64,000 bases of DNA from Desulfosporosinus sp. FKB. GTDB taxonomy: Bacteria; Bacillota; Desulfitobacteriia; Desulfitobacteriales; Desulfitobacteriaceae. The notes beneath the pieces are model-generated. The model saw nothing but the letters and a program-made list of their open reading frames with translations, had not been told where the DNA came from and searched no databases. Each line of letters starts with the position of its first letter. The first letter of the stretch is position 1. Shown one piece after another: positions 17,713 through 27,672 of the stretch. A program made the position numbers and the translations under genes. The DNA lies in the NCBI RefSeq assembly GCF_002196705.1, contig NZ_NADJ01000038.1, positions 62,001-126,000 of the forward strand. The letters run 5' to 3'.

Positions 17713-18954
17713 ATGGAGGATAATTCGCTTCTTTCCCGCTATTCCCTGGAACTAATAAAAACGTTGAGCAAAAGTTCAGGACTGCAGTCACTGGTTGATC
17801 TCGGATATCAAATGTTAGGCAACCCTTTTACCATCACCGATTTAAGTATAAAGCTTCTCGCGACGACCGGGGAATCAAAGGTCGAGGATGATCCAGTTTG
17901 GAATGAACTCCATAAGAATAAGAATTTTATTTTTCGAACCTATTCCTATTATTTAAATAATAGTTTGTTTGACAAAATAGAAAAAAACGAGGACCCTTTC
18001 TACTGGCTTGACCCCTACTGTAAATACCCCAGAATTATCGGCAAAATCTCCATTAATGACAGGAACGTCGGAGTTTTAGTAGTTTGCGCTCATAATCACC
18101 CGTTTAATGATTGCGACAAGGAAATCGTCTCCATTCTTTGCGCTGCCTTTTCCGTTGAACTGCAAAAAAACAGATATCTTAATTTATCTTCTGGTCTATC
18201 ACATCAAAGCTTTTTGCTTGATCTTCTCGATGGTAATCTTAGGGACCTTAGGATAATTAATGAGCGGCTGAAGGTACTAGGTATAAAATTTAAAGGCAAG
18301 CTGTTTGTCATCTATCTGGAAACGCAAAAATTAACCGTATCGAATCTAACGCTTCCCTATTTGCGAGAGGAAGTTGAAAAAAAACTTCTAAATTCTAAAG
18401 CAGTTATTTATAACGATAACATTGTCATACTCGCCAGCAGTGAACATGAAATTCATTTTTTAGAAATAGAAACAAAAGGCCTGAAAGAGTTTATTGTCAA
18501 TAATCATTTACAAGCCGGAATCAGCCGCACCTTTACTGATTTTACAGAAGTAAGAGAACGATACCTGGAGTCTCTTCAGGCTTTAAGACTGGGCAATCTG
18601 CTTAATAAAGAGATGCATTTCTTCCGCTACGATAATTATCTGATTTATGATCTTATCTATGTTCACGGTGATAACAATCATTACAAAAAATTTTTACACC
18701 ATTTGCTGCTCAAACTTATTGACTATGATAAAGAAAACAACACAGAGTTTGCCCGAAGCCTGTATACTTATCTTTATCACTTTAAAAATGTTAAAGATTC
18801 AGCTGTTGAATTGAATATCCATCGTAACACTATGTTTCATCGCATCGAAAAAATTGAAAGCATTTTAAATATTGATTTAAATGACGGTGATATGTTATTT
18901 CAGCTTTATCTTTCCTATAAAATATTGGAATTTTTAAAAATCCCTTTACCCTAA
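17713..18954 (+). CDS. PucR/CdaR-type helix-turn-helix regulator
   Basis: The start is ATG 17713 after AAGGAGGG, giving 413 residues. The C-terminal HTH_30 module (about 345-405) reads KNVKDSAVELNIHRNTMFHR and continues with IEKIESILNIDL, as in PucR and CdaR regulators. The middle resembles a GGDEF-like CdaR fold and the N-terminal part a ligand-sensing region. It is divergent from the corrinoid methyltransferase operon across a 300-bp AT-rich region. Control of that operon by its methyl substrate is the simplest inference, and no operator was pinned down. Confidence 0.85.
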   Translation: MEDNSLLSRYSLELIKTLSKSSGLQSLVDLGYQMLGNPFTITDLSIKLLATTGESKVEDDPVWNELHKNKNFIFRTYSYYLNNSLFDKIEKNEDPFYWLDPYCKYPRIIGKISINDRNVGVLVVCAHNHPFNDCDKEIVSILCAAFSVELQKNRYLNLSSGLSHQSFLLDLLDGNLRDLRIINERLKVLGIKFKGKLFVIYLETQKLTVSNLTLPYLREEVEKKLLNSKAVIYNDNIVILASSEHEIHFLEIETKGLKEFIVNNHLQAGISRTFTDFTEVRERYLESLQALRLGNLLNKEMHFFRYDNYLIYDLIYVHGDNNHYKKFLHHLLLKLIDYDKENNTEFARSLYTYLYHFKNVKDSAVELNIHRNTMFHRIEKIESILNIDLNDGDMLFQLYLSYKILEFLKIPLP

Positions 18955-18957
18955 AAC

Positions 18958-19012
18958 AAAAGTTGTTCGCTAAAACTTGCTTAAGGTTTTGGCAAACAAC
19001 TTTCTATTTTTT
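18958..19012. terminator. Bidirectional terminator
   Basis: The arms AAAGTTGTT (18958-18966) and AACAACTTT (18995-19003), with further pairing inside, are flanked by T-rich tails on both strands. It ends the PucR-type gene on the plus strand and the sugar-acid operon on the minus strand. Confidence 0.8.
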
Positions 19013-19133
19013 CTAGTGAAAACCTTTTAGCAAGAAACTTTCAGAATAATTTTCATATATCTCTTAACTAAATAAGAGTATATTACTAAAGTTTTTTTAA
19101 AAAAGCAATAACCAAGGATTATTTAGAAGCAGG

Positions 19134-20108
19134 TTAGAGGAGTTCCTTCACTAGATTCGGAGGATTTTCACCTTTAAGCCCTGCCACCAAATTCTTTGCA
19201 GCCAGCATAGCCATCTCATTCCGGCATGTCATTGTTGCTGATCCGATGTGAGGAACCGTTATAACATTCGGAAATTGAAGTAAGGGATTGTCTTTATTAA
19301 TAGGCTCGTGAGAAAAGACATCCAAAGCGGCACCTGCAATTTTACGCTCTCGAAGAGCAGAAATTAAGGCTTCTTCGTCAACTGTTCCTCCCCGAGAAAT
19401 ATTGAAAAAAATTGCTGAAGTCTTCATCAGACTGAACTCATTTGATCCGATGAGATGTTTCGTTTCCTTAGTTAAGGGAGCTAAGACAATCACAAAATCA
19501 GATTGAGCAAGCAGTTCCGGCAGGTCACAGTATCTTGCGTCTAACTCCTCTTCAGCCGAATTATTGCGGTTTCTATTGAAATAAAGAATATTCATCTTAA
19601 AGCCATTCTTTGCTCGACGCGCTACTTCTAAACCAATCGAACCCATCCCGATGATACCCAACGTTTGGTGATGGACATCATAACCAAACTCTGCCTCAGA
19701 AATTTGGCTATTCCATTGGCCTTCTTTAACAAACCTGTCGAGTTCTGAAAGACGCCTTGCCGAACAAAGCATCAAACCAAGCGCTAAATCTGCTACAGTA
19801 TTGCTGAGAACACCAGGGGTGTTCGTTCCCAACACTTGTCGCTTTTTCATGACTTCCAAATCAAAATTATCGTAGCCCACGGAAATATTGCTGATAATTC
19901 TTAGCTTTGGGGCCTTGGCTAATAATTCTTCATCAATCCGTGAAATTAGACTTGTGACCATCAAGCCTTCAATATCGGAGATTCGATCTAAAAGTTCCGA
20001 TCTGGAAATTGGCCGTTGTTCATTCCACATTTCATAGTCACAAGACTTGCCTACATAATCTCTCACGGCTTGAGGAACAGGTTTGGCAATAAACACTTTG
20101 GGCGGCAC
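19134..20108 (-). CDS. D-isomer-specific 2-hydroxyacid dehydrogenase (glyoxylate/hydroxypyruvate reductase-like)
   Basis: This 324-residue protein has the NAD-binding motif GIIGMGSIGLEVARRA, the substrate arginine in NISRGGTVDEEALI and the catalytic histidine in VPHIGSAT, as in GhrB/GyaR enzymes. It probably reduces a 2-keto acid or aldehyde acid left after the aldolase step (for example hydroxypyruvate or glyoxylate) or oxidises the starting hydroxyacid. It is last in the operon driven from 25834. The start is GTG at 20108 after AGGAGGGC. Confidence 0.9.
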   Translation of the reverse strand: MPPKVFIAKPVPQAVRDYVGKSCDYEMWNEQRPISRSELLDRISDIEGLMVTSLISRIDEELLAKAPKLRIISNISVGYDNFDLEVMKKRQVLGTNTPGVLSNTVADLALGLMLCSARRLSELDRFVKEGQWNSQISEAEFGYDVHHQTLGIIGMGSIGLEVARRAKNGFKMNILYFNRNRNNSAEEELDARYCDLPELLAQSDFVIVLAPLTKETKHLIGSNEFSLMKTSAIFFNISRGGTVDEEALISALRERKIAGAALDVFSHEPINKDNPLLQFPNVITVPHIGSATMTCRNEMAMLAAKNLVAGLKGENPPNLVKELL

Positions 20109-20209
20109 AAAAAGCCCTCCTTTTTAACACTCCATCAATGAAATGTGCTGTCTCCAATCGTTATTGATCTCCAATCAAATCCTTGATCGTCTGAGAACAT
20201 GTCGAGCCG

Positions 20210-21490
20210 TTAAAAATAAACGGACAGCAGATAAACCGTTGAAATCGCAACGGACACAAGCATTAACGGAAATGCGATCTTCATAAATGATAGGAACTTA
20301 ATTTTCGCACCGTTCTTCTCCGCTAAGCCTGCAACAATAACATTGGCCGAAGCACCAATTAAAGTTCCGTTACCACCCAGACAAGCTCCCAGAGATAAGG
20401 ACCACCAGAGAGGCTTCAGGGCTGCCGAAGACAAATTACCCAAGTGGCCCATGTCTTTGATTAAAGGAATCATCGTAGCCACAAAAGGAATATTATCCAC
20501 AAAAGCCGATGCGACTGCCGACAACCAGAGGATGAACATGCCTGTCAAGCGAAAGTTCCCTGCCGTGGCATTCATTGTCCATTGGGCCAGGCGTCCAATC
20601 AGACCAGTTTCGACCAATCCCCCGACAACAATAAACAAGCCCAGGAAAAAGAAGATGGAAGGCCATTCAACGGCTAAGAGAATATCCTCCGGTTCTTCAT
20701 GAGCAATGAGCATAAGGAGGACAGCCCCCGTAAGGGCAATTGTGGCAGATTCTAAATGCAAGGCATCATGAACAACGAAAGCAGCCATAATCAGTAATAA
20801 TACAGCGAGGCTTTTCTTTAATAGGAGATAATCAGATATCTCATCTTTGGGATTGACTCGGCAAACAGCCTGTTTGCGTTCCTCGGGAACCTGCATTTTC
20901 TTATGGTACAAGAACCAGAAAATGGCCATAATTACGATGTGAATAATAGCTATAACAGGCATTAAATTGACAATGAAGTCCATAAACCCTAACCCTGCCT
21001 GGCTGCCAATCATAATGTTCGGGGGATCTCCAATAAGCGTTCCCGTGCCGCCTATGTTACTGGCCAGAATCTGACAGACTAAGAAAGGAATAGGATCAAC
21101 GTCAAGTTGATCGGCAATCGAAAAGGTGATAGGGACAATAAGCAAGACCGTGGTCACATTATCTAAAAAAGCGGATACAATAGCCGTTACCGTTGCTAAA
21201 GCAATCAGGATGCGAATCGGCTCTCCTTTGGCAATGCGAACAGCCCAAAGCGCCAGGTATTGAAAAACACCTGAGCGCCGAGTGATTCCGACCACAATCA
21301 TCATGCCTATTAATAGTCCCAGTGTGTTCCAGTCAATGTAACTGATAGCCTTTTCTTGAGTAAGCACGCCGGTTACAATAAGAATCATACCGCCCAACAA
21401 GGCAGCAATCGCCCGGTGCATTTTCTCAGACATGATAAATACGTAAGTTAAGGCAAAAATAATCAGGGCTAATATTGCGTTTGTCTCCAT
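20210..21490 (-). CDS. ArsB/NhaD-type (ion transporter superfamily) permease
   Basis: This 426-residue integral membrane protein has about 11-12 hydrophobic segments and two repeat-like signatures, FLDNVTTVLLIVPIT with GGTGTLIGDPPNIMIG in the first half and FVDNIPFVATMIPLI with GGNGTLIGASANVIV in the second. These are hallmarks of the ArsB/NhaD/SLC13-like ion transporter superfamily. Within a hydroxyacid operon it more likely moves an organic anion or sodium than arsenite. It lies between the DapA-like and dehydrogenase genes on the same strand. Confidence 0.88.
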   Translation of the reverse strand: METNAILALIIFALTYVFIMSEKMHRAIAALLGGMILIVTGVLTQEKAISYIDWNTLGLLIGMMIVVGITRRSGVFQYLALWAVRIAKGEPIRILIALATVTAIVSAFLDNVTTVLLIVPITFSIADQLDVDPIPFLVCQILASNIGGTGTLIGDPPNIMIGSQAGLGFMDFIVNLMPVIAIIHIVIMAIFWFLYHKKMQVPEERKQAVCRVNPKDEISDYLLLKKSLAVLLLIMAAFVVHDALHLESATIALTGAVLLMLIAHEEPEDILLAVEWPSIFFFLGLFIVVGGLVETGLIGRLAQWTMNATAGNFRLTGMFILWLSAVASAFVDNIPFVATMIPLIKDMGHLGNLSSAALKPLWWSLSLGACLGGNGTLIGASANVIVAGLAEKNGAKIKFLSFMKIAFPLMLVSVAISTVYLLSVYF

Positions 21491-21604
21491 ACTTCCCCGC
21501 CTCTGCTCCCTTCTACAATGTTTAATTATGTTTCTCCAAAGATTATAAAGGTAACCGGTGGTTCAACACCGGTCACCTCAATCAGCTTTGATCCTAGTTC
21601 TAGT

Positions 21605-22504
21605 TTACAACGTTTTGGCAAGAAAGTGGGTACGATTTAAAATTTGTTTTAGTTCCTCTCTTTCATCTGCTCCGATTGGCTGCAGAGGAGGACAAGGATC
21701 TCCGCCGTAATACCCTATTATATCCAAAGCGGCTTTAAGACCTGCAATTCCGAAACGAGCTGTGACTGCAGCATTGCTTTCCATCAAGCTAAGCTGTAAA
21801 GCCTTCGATTCTTGTAATTTGCCCTTTTCAAATAATTCCTGTACCTCAGCACATTCATTGGGAAATACATTGGCGAGAGCTAAGGTACCTCCGGTAGCCC
21901 CCAAGGCTAAGCTGGGATAAAGGAAGCTGGCAGAACCGGCAAAGATGGCAAAATCAGAAGGAGTTTTATGGATCATTTCTGCGATTTGGACTATATTTCC
22001 GCCGCTGTCTTTGATCCCTATGATATTGGGATGTTGTGCAAGTTCCTCTACAACTTTAGTCGACAGATTGATTCCTGTATTTCGCGGCATGTTGTAAAGA
22101 ATCAAAGGAACCGGCGAAGCTTCTGCAACATCTAAATAATATTTCTTTAAAACATTATCCGACATAGAGCCCTTATAATAATTGGGGGTAACGACCAGAA
22201 CCGCTGCAGCTCCAGCAGCCGCAGCCTCCTGGCTTAAGTGAATCGTTTCAGCAGTCGATTCTGCCCCTGTTCCGGCAATGACAGGCTTCAGGCCCTTTGA
22301 TTTCTGGCAGACATAGGAAATAAGTTTTAGTTTATCCTCGGTACTTAAGAGTACAAATTCGCCATTCGAACCCAGCACTACAAGACCTTCAAGCTTAGAA
22401 CCAAGCCAAAATTCCAGATTTTTATCCAGTTTATCATAAGCAATTTGACCATTAACAAACGGTGTTGGAATTGGTGCGTAAATCCCTTTTAGTTGAAAGG
22501 CCAT
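21605..22504 (-). CDS. DapA-family aldolase/synthase (2-keto-3-deoxy acid aldolase candidate)
   Basis: This 299-residue (beta/alpha)8 barrel of the DHDPS/NAL family has the Schiff-base lysine in NIIGIKDSGGNI (about residue 165), the partner tyrosine in LILYNMPRNTGI and GSNGEFVLLS near the N-terminus. A biosynthetic DapA would normally cluster with lysine genes. Here it follows sugar-acid dehydratases, so cleavage of a 2-keto-3-deoxy acid to pyruvate plus an aldehyde is the better reading. RBS AAGGGGG lies before the ATG. Confidence 0.88.
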   Translation of the reverse strand: MAFQLKGIYAPIPTPFVNGQIAYDKLDKNLEFWLGSKLEGLVVLGSNGEFVLLSTEDKLKLISYVCQKSKGLKPVIAGTGAESTAETIHLSQEAAAAGAAAVLVVTPNYYKGSMSDNVLKKYYLDVAEASPVPLILYNMPRNTGINLSTKVVEELAQHPNIIGIKDSGGNIVQIAEMIHKTPSDFAIFAGSASFLYPSLALGATGGTLALANVFPNECAEVQELFEKGKLQESKALQLSLMESNAAVTARFGIAGLKAALDIIGYYGGDPCPPLQPIGADEREELKQILNRTHFLAKTL

Positions 22505-22561
22505 TAAAATTCAACCCCCTTAAAATCAACGAACATTCAGTGAGTAAATTTATGGTTTTCT

Positions 22562-23734
22562 TTACCCGCCGTAACTACGGGTAATACAGAACAATTCATC
22601 TCCCATAGCAATTTCTGCTTTTGTGGGTTCACCTGTGGCAGTGTCAATCACCTTCTGTAAAAGTCCGGCTCCGACATTGGGGATAGTGAAGCCTTTATCG
22701 ATAACTTCCCCGGCATTAAAGTCAAGATTAAACTTCATCCGCTCATAGGTTGAGGTATTTCCGGTTATTTTCACGACCGGTACACCGGGGAAACCTGTCG
22801 GGGTCCCTCTCCCCGTTGTAAAAACAACAACCTGGCAGCCGGATGCTGATAACCCCGTTACTGCTTCTCCGTCATGACCGGGGCAATCTAAAATATATAG
22901 ACCCGGACCACCAACTGGTTCGCCATAGCTAAGCACTCCGGTTATAGGACCAGTGCCTCCCTTATGGATTCCTCCCAGTGCCTTTTCAACGACGCTTGTT
23001 ACTCCGCCATCCTCATTACCTGGTGAAATAAGTGCCGAGCGATTTTGAAGTTCACTATGTCCTGTTCCTAGCTTCAATTTATTTTCCATATTGCGGACCA
23101 TATCGAGTATTTTTTGTCCTACCTCCGGAGTGACAGCTCTGCGCGCAAGCACGTGTTCGGCGCCGATCAATTCCGTGACCTCAGTAAACATTGCTCTGCC
23201 GCCTTCGGCAATAACTTGGTCCGTAACCCAACCAAGCACCGGATTAGCAGCGATTCCGGAGGTAGCATCGGTGCCCCCGCATTTTAGCCCCAAAAACAAC
23301 TCCGACAGGGGGAATTCTTCTTGCTTCTGCTTGGCTGCCTGCTCAACAAGACTTTGTGCGAAACGAACGCCTTTTTCAATGGCCTTTTGGGTATCCCCCT
23401 CTTCTTGAATAACAACCATTTCTACAGGTTTTCCTGTGGCAGCGATACTATCGGCCAGTTCCTCAGCTCGAAAACGCTCACAGCCAAGTCCAACTACGAC
23501 AACGCCGTAGAAATTCGGGTGTCTGCCGACTCCCTTTAGCGCTTTTGCTGTCAGTTCTAAATCCAATCCCACCTGACTGCAGCCAACGGGATGGGTAAGC
23601 TCAACCGTTCCTGCAACCTGCTGGACAATACGACGCACAACATTATTGGCACAGAAAACTGATGAAATAACGGCTACCCAATTTCTAACCCCTGGCAAGC
23701 CTTGGGGACGTCTATATCCGTAAAACGAATGCAT
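22562..23734 (-). CDS. UxaA-family dehydratase large subunit (altronate dehydratase C-terminal type)
   Basis: The chosen start is ATG 23734, 9 bases after AAGGAG, which gives 390 residues beginning MHSFYGYRRPQGLPGVRN; the frame extends upstream without a ribosome site. The protein matches the C-terminal domain of altronate/galactarate dehydratases (GCSQVGLD, GLKCGGTDATSGIAANP, GGGVTSV-like EDGGVTSVVEKALGG, FTTGRGTPTGFPGVPVVKITGN). The small N-terminal domain is a separate gene just upstream, as in split UxaA and in sulfolactate sulfo-lyase SuyAB. Altronate, galactarate or sulfolactate are all possible substrates. Confidence 0.88.
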   Translation of the reverse strand: MHSFYGYRRPQGLPGVRNWVAVISSVFCANNVVRRIVQQVAGTVELTHPVGCSQVGLDLELTAKALKGVGRHPNFYGVVVVGLGCERFRAEELADSIAATGKPVEMVVIQEEGDTQKAIEKGVRFAQSLVEQAAKQKQEEFPLSELFLGLKCGGTDATSGIAANPVLGWVTDQVIAEGGRAMFTEVTELIGAEHVLARRAVTPEVGQKILDMVRNMENKLKLGTGHSELQNRSALISPGNEDGGVTSVVEKALGGIHKGGTGPITGVLSYGEPVGGPGLYILDCPGHDGEAVTGLSASGCQVVVFTTGRGTPTGFPGVPVVKITGNTSTYERMKFNLDFNAGEVIDKGFTIPNVGAGLLQKVIDTATGEPTKAEIAMGDELFCITRSYGG

Positions 23735-23768
23735 TGTCTTTAACTCCTTTCCTCGGAAGTACAAGGGT

Positions 23769-24050
23769 TTAATCTTCCCGCCCTCTTTCGCAATAAAGGT
23801 TCTGTAAATGAATCCACTCTCCAGGTTCAACCGTGGATTTGGCTTTGCCGATTTCTTCACCGTATTTTATGATAGGGTCGTGGCTCGCAAGAGAGCTCAT
23901 GGCTATTTTATGGCCGAAAGGAATATCACTTAAGGCTGTCAATTGGATAGAGCCAGTTTCAGTATTGATTAAAACCTCTTCGCCTTTCTTTAATTCGGTA
24001 AGGACAACGGCGACATTATCCCGTGGATCGATGCGCAAAGCCTTATGCAT
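23769..24050 (-). CDS. UxaA-family small subunit (SAF domain)
   Basis: This 93-residue protein is the SAF-type domain found at the N-terminus of altronate dehydratase and as the small subunit SuyA of sulfolactate sulfo-lyase: RIDPRDNVAVVLTELKKGE, PFGHKIAMSSLA and IIKYGEEIGKA. It works with the large subunit encoded 34 bases downstream. RBS AGGAGGGC precedes the ATG, and its start is 21 bases from the stop of the IlvD/Edd gene. Confidence 0.9.
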   Translation of the reverse strand: MHKALRIDPRDNVAVVLTELKKGEEVLINTETGSIQLTALSDIPFGHKIAMSSLASHDPIIKYGEEIGKAKSTVEPGEWIHLQNLYCERGRED

Positions 24051-24071
24051 TAGTTCTGCCCTCCTAACCGT

Positions 24072-25742
24072 TTAATCCTTATTTTCTAACAGAGCACCGC
24101 GGTTTGCCTGTCCAACACTGCGGCTGTATAGTCCAAGGAAACCGGTATCAACAGGAGGTTTCCTCGGTGTCAATTTAGCGAACCGTGCAGCCATTTCTTC
24201 TTGACTAATAAGAAGATTCAACTGTTTGTTTGCAATATCTATTTCAATAGAATCCCCATCCTCGACAATGGCGATGGGACCTCCTACATGGGCTTCAGGA
24301 GTAACATGACCGATGCAAAAGCCTCTCGTTGCGCCAGAAAACCGTCCGTCGGTAATCATAGCTACACTGTCTCCTAAGCCCATCCCTGTTAATAAAGCAG
24401 CGGGGATGGACATTTCCCTCATCCCAGGGCCGCCTGCAGGGCCTTCATAACGTATGACCAATACATCCCCGGGTTTAATTTCCTTATTCATAATGTGATC
24501 CATCAGACCTTCTTCAGACTCAAATGTCTTGGCCGTCCCAACTTGACGAGACGGTGCATTCTTGACGCCGCTCACTTTAATAACGGCTCCGTCCGGAGCG
24601 AGATTTCCTTTGAGAATCACAATTCCGCCTTGAGGCTGCAAAGGATTTTCCAGAGTATGAATCGCTTCCTGATTTTTAACCATCCGACTGTAACTGGTAA
24701 TAGTTTCTCCTGTTACTGTCCGGACGTCATTATTAATTCGGGGCTTTAATGCTCCCAAAATAGCTCCAACGCCACCGGCTTGATAAAAATCCCAGAGCGT
24801 AAACTTACTGGAGGGCTTGAATTTAGCGATACAGGGAGTTAACCCAGATAATTCATCAATCCGTGCCAGGCTTAATTCCAGACCGGCTTCCCGAGCGATT
24901 GCCGGTAAGTGCAGAATAACATTGGTTGACCCGCCGATAGACATTAGGAAACGCACACCATTTTCCAAGTTGTCTGAAGTCAAAATATGCCTTGGTTTTA
25001 AATTTTCCCGAACCATTTCGACGATGCGTTTCCCAGTTTCTTTAGCCTGACGGCGCTTTTCTGCATAAACTACTGGAGTTGTTGAAGTTTCCGGCAAACT
25101 CATACCAAGAGCTTCAATGAGACAACCCATGGTATTGCCTGTTCCCATCATGCCGCAAACTCCCACTGTGGTGCAGGTATCTGTCTCGATGGCTTCAAGC
25201 TGTTCAGCGGTTATCAAATGTTTTTTTACAGCACCCATGCCTTCTTTGATATCGGACATAACTCGTTGTTGACCGTTTTCATCAAAATGAGAAAGCATTG
25301 GACCAGGCGGCAAAAATATACTGGGAATATTTAATCTCGCAGCTGCCATTAGCATAGCGACAGGGGACTTATCACAAGAAGGCAGAAAAACCAGTCCGTC
25401 AAACCCTCCTGAACCAACCATCACTTCAATCTCTGCAGCCACAACTTCTCTGCTGGGCAAAGAGTAATGCATTCCCAGACCTTGAGCAATAGCATCACAG
25501 ACTGCTATAGTATGAAATTCAACAGGAGTTCCACCTGCGGCCCAGACACCCGCCTTAACAAATTGGGCCAACTCTTTGTTGGCATAACTACCAGGATGAA
25601 TTTCTGACCAAGCGCTTACGACCCCGATAACCGGTTTCTTAAGGTCCTCTTGCGTATAGCCTACCGATTTAAACATAGCTCTCGGATAAGCACCTTTAAT
25701 ACCTTCAAATAACTCCTGAGACCCGCGCAGCATCTTCTTCAA
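24072..25742 (-). CDS. IlvD/Edd-family dehydratase (copy 2)
   Basis: The start is TTG 25742, 9 bases after AAAGGAGG, giving 556 residues ([14 protein letters not shown]). Fe-S ligand cysteines are visible in [10 protein letters not shown] and in [19 protein letters not shown], and the C-terminal domain has [15 protein letters not shown] and [17 protein letters not shown]. The family dehydrates dihydroxy acids or aldonic acids to 2-keto acids. In this cluster an aldonate substrate is more likely than the valine/isoleucine intermediate, because no ilv genes are nearby. It is the first gene behind the sigma-54 promoter at 25834. Confidence 0.93.
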   Translation of the reverse strand: MKKMLRGSQELFEGIKGAYPRAMFKSVGYTQEDLKKPVIGVVSAWSEIHPGSYANKELAQFVKAGVWAAGGTPVEFHTIAVCDAIAQGLGMHYSLPSREVVAAEIEVMVGSGGFDGLVFLPSCDKSPVAMLMAAARLNIPSIFLPPGPMLSHFDENGQQRVMSDIKEGMGAVKKHLITAEQLEAIETDTCTTVGVCGMMGTGNTMGCLIEALGMSLPETSTTPVVYAEKRRQAKETGKRIVEMVRENLKPRHILTSDNLENGVRFLMSIGGSTNVILHLPAIAREAGLELSLARIDELSGLTPCIAKFKPSSKFTLWDFYQAGGVGAILGALKPRINNDVRTVTGETITSYSRMVKNQEAIHTLENPLQPQGGIVILKGNLAPDGAVIKVSGVKNAPSRQVGTAKTFESEEGLMDHIMNKEIKPGDVLVIRYEGPAGGPGMREMSIPAALLTGMGLGDSVAMITDGRFSGATRGFCIGHVTPEAHVGGPIAIVEDGDSIEIDIANKQLNLLISQEEMAARFAKLTPRKPPVDTGFLGLYSRSVGQANRGALLENKD

Positions 25743-25833
25743 GCGCCTAATCCTCCTTTCCAAACCCCTCTAAATGAACCTATAATTACTTCGAAAGGTT
25801 TTCGATGGTTTTGTTTTTGTATGGCGTCGTTAT

Positions 25834-25849
25834 TGCAAATACTATGCCA
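25834..25849 (-). promoter_or_regulatory. Sigma-54 promoter for the dehydratase/aldolase operon
   Basis: The minus strand reads TGGCATAGTATTTGCA, a full match to TGGCAYRNNNNTTGCW with GG and GC at the -24 and -12 spacing. It lies about 92 bases upstream of the TTG at 25742 and faces the operon 25742 to 19134. Confidence 0.88.
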
Positions 25850-25894
25850 GATGGTCTTTCGTTCGTTCTGCGAGGATTTCACTCTTATCGAATG

Positions 25895-25936
25895 TTGCAA
25901 TGATTGCAAAGGTTGCAGTTATTGCAATAATTGCAA
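25895..25936. promoter_or_regulatory. Clustered palindromic operators upstream of the -24/-12 promoter
   Basis: There are two perfect palindromes, TTGCAATGATTGCAA (25895-25909) and TTGCAATAATTGCAA (25922-25936), with a third near-match TTGCAGTTATTGCAA overlapping at 25913-25927. They sit 46-87 bases upstream of the promoter, the place expected for an upstream activator sequence. Related half-sites recur at 32274. The likely binder is the sigma-54 activator encoded at 32326. Confidence 0.85.
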
Positions 25937-25972
25937 CCTTGCAGCCTTCGCTAATTAATATTTTCACAAGTT

Positions 25973-27643
25973 TTAAGAATCCCAAAGAGCCCCATTCAAA
26001 GGGTTAGGTCTCAACCTTGCATATCGTCTTAAGATTCCTTTAGTTTCCTTAATCACAGGTACCCAAGTTTGGCGTCGGACCTGCAAAACTTCCTGGTCAA
26101 CATTTAGATTAAGCGAACCTTCCAAAAGGTTAATTGATATCTTATCACCGTTTTCGACCAGAGCGATCGGTCCACCTAAGGCTGCTTCCGGGGAAACGTG
26201 TCCAATACAAGGGCCGCGCGAAGATCCTGATAATCGTCCATCAGTTACTAAAGCTGTGCTTTCACCCAGACCAGAACCCATCAACATCGCTGTAATCATC
26301 TGCATCTCCCGCATACCCGGCCCGCCAACGGGACCCTCGTAGCGAATGACAATAACGGAACCTTCTTTGACCTGTTTTTCTTTGACAGCCTCAATAGCCT
26401 CTTCCATAGAATCAAAAACATAGGCAGGGCCTTCATGAACCCACAATTTTTCTTGGCAGTCCGATCGTTTGACAATGGCGCCTTCCGGAGCTAAACTCCC
26501 CCAAAGGACTTTTAAGCCGCCGTCCAAGCGGAAGGGGTTTTCCCGCGGACGAATCATATCCCTGTCTTTCCACTCAGCTTCTAAGGCAATATCGTTTAAA
26601 GTCTGCCCCGCCACTGTGTTGATGTTCAAATCCATAATATCGCCCAGCGATTGAAGAACTGCGGGAACCCCGCCTGCTCGGTGAAAATCGCCCATAGTTT
26701 TAGGCCCTGAGGGGCTGATTTTTGCTATATATGGTGTATTAGCATAACGGTCAAACGTTTCAAGGTTCAATTCTATGCCCATTTCAAAGGCTATCGCCGG
26801 AATATGAAGAACAGTATTCGTCGATCCGCCAATCGCCAGGGTAAATCTAATAGCATTGGCAAATGATTCAAGGCATAAAATATCGGCTGGTTTAATATTT
26901 CTTTGAACAAGTTCAACGATACGTCTTCCGGCTCTACGCCCTTCTCTGGCTTTTGCCGGCGTATTGGCTTCTGTTGTTGAGGATAGAGGCAATGCCAAGC
27001 CAAGAACTTCACATATTCCTGCCATAGTATTGGCCGTTCCAATCATCGAACAAGTTCCAACCCCAGGGCACGCTAACTCTTCAATTTGCTGCAGGGCAGG
27101 TAAATCAATTTTCCCCGTAAGATATTTGCCGACATATTCCCGCATGTTGGAAATAGTAATTTGCTGTCCGAAATAATCACCGGCTTTCATAACTCCAGCA
27201 GGAACAAAAATCGAAGGAATATTGACGCGCGCTGCTGCCATAAGCATTCCGGGAGTCATTTTATCGCAAGCCGCTAAAAATACGGCACCATCAAACCGAT
27301 GAGCCTCCAGGGAAATTTCAAGGGAATCGGCTATAATATCACGAGCCGGCAAAGAATACTTCATTCCTTCATGCCCTTGGGCAAGCCCGTCACAAACAGC
27401 TATTGTATTAATCTCAAAAGGCAATCCCCCGGCTTCAATAATTCCTTGCTTAACCCTCTCTACCATATAGCTCTGGGCGACACAGCCCGGCACAATTTCA
27501 CTCCGCGTGTTAACGACGGCAATCACAGGCTTATCTAAGTCTTGCCTCTCAATACCGAGGGCAAAGAACAAAGCCCTATGGGCTGCCCTCTCCACACCCT
27601 CAGTTATTTCATAACTTTTATAACGTTTACTTTTTGCCATCAT
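25973..27643 (-). CDS. IlvD/Edd-family dehydratase (copy 1)
   Basis: This 556-residue paralogue of the protein at 24072 has its own Fe-S cysteine motifs ([27 protein letters not shown]) and [15 protein letters not shown] in the C-terminal domain. GGAGGT lies just before two tandem ATG codons; the second, at 27640, has the better spacing. It is the last gene of the operon that starts with tctC. Having two different IlvD/Edd enzymes in adjoining operons under one regulator suggests two related acid substrates or epimers. Confidence 0.92.
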   Translation of the reverse strand: MMAKSKRYKSYEITEGVERAAHRALFFALGIERQDLDKPVIAVVNTRSEIVPGCVAQSYMVERVKQGIIEAGGLPFEINTIAVCDGLAQGHEGMKYSLPARDIIADSLEISLEAHRFDGAVFLAACDKMTPGMLMAAARVNIPSIFVPAGVMKAGDYFGQQITISNMREYVGKYLTGKIDLPALQQIEELACPGVGTCSMIGTANTMAGICEVLGLALPLSSTTEANTPAKAREGRRAGRRIVELVQRNIKPADILCLESFANAIRFTLAIGGSTNTVLHIPAIAFEMGIELNLETFDRYANTPYIAKISPSGPKTMGDFHRAGGVPAVLQSLGDIMDLNINTVAGQTLNDIALEAEWKDRDMIRPRENPFRLDGGLKVLWGSLAPEGAIVKRSDCQEKLWVHEGPAYVFDSMEEAIEAVKEKQVKEGSVIVIRYEGPVGGPGMREMQMITAMLMGSGLGESTALVTDGRLSGSSRGPCIGHVSPEAALGGPIALVENGDKISINLLEGSLNLNVDQEVLQVRRQTWVPVIKETKGILRRYARLRPNPLNGALWDS

Positions 27644-27672
27644 AGACCTCCGGTCAAGACTTAGGGATTTCG

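Noticed and set aside
21605-22504. Lysine-pathway dapA
   Set aside because: No other lysine gene is present and the operon is catabolic with sigma-54 control.
25895-25936. Repeated TGCAAT words as a possible CRISPR or simple repeat
   Set aside because: The units are perfect 15-base palindromes at operator spacing, with no spacers and no cas genes; an activator-binding cluster fits.
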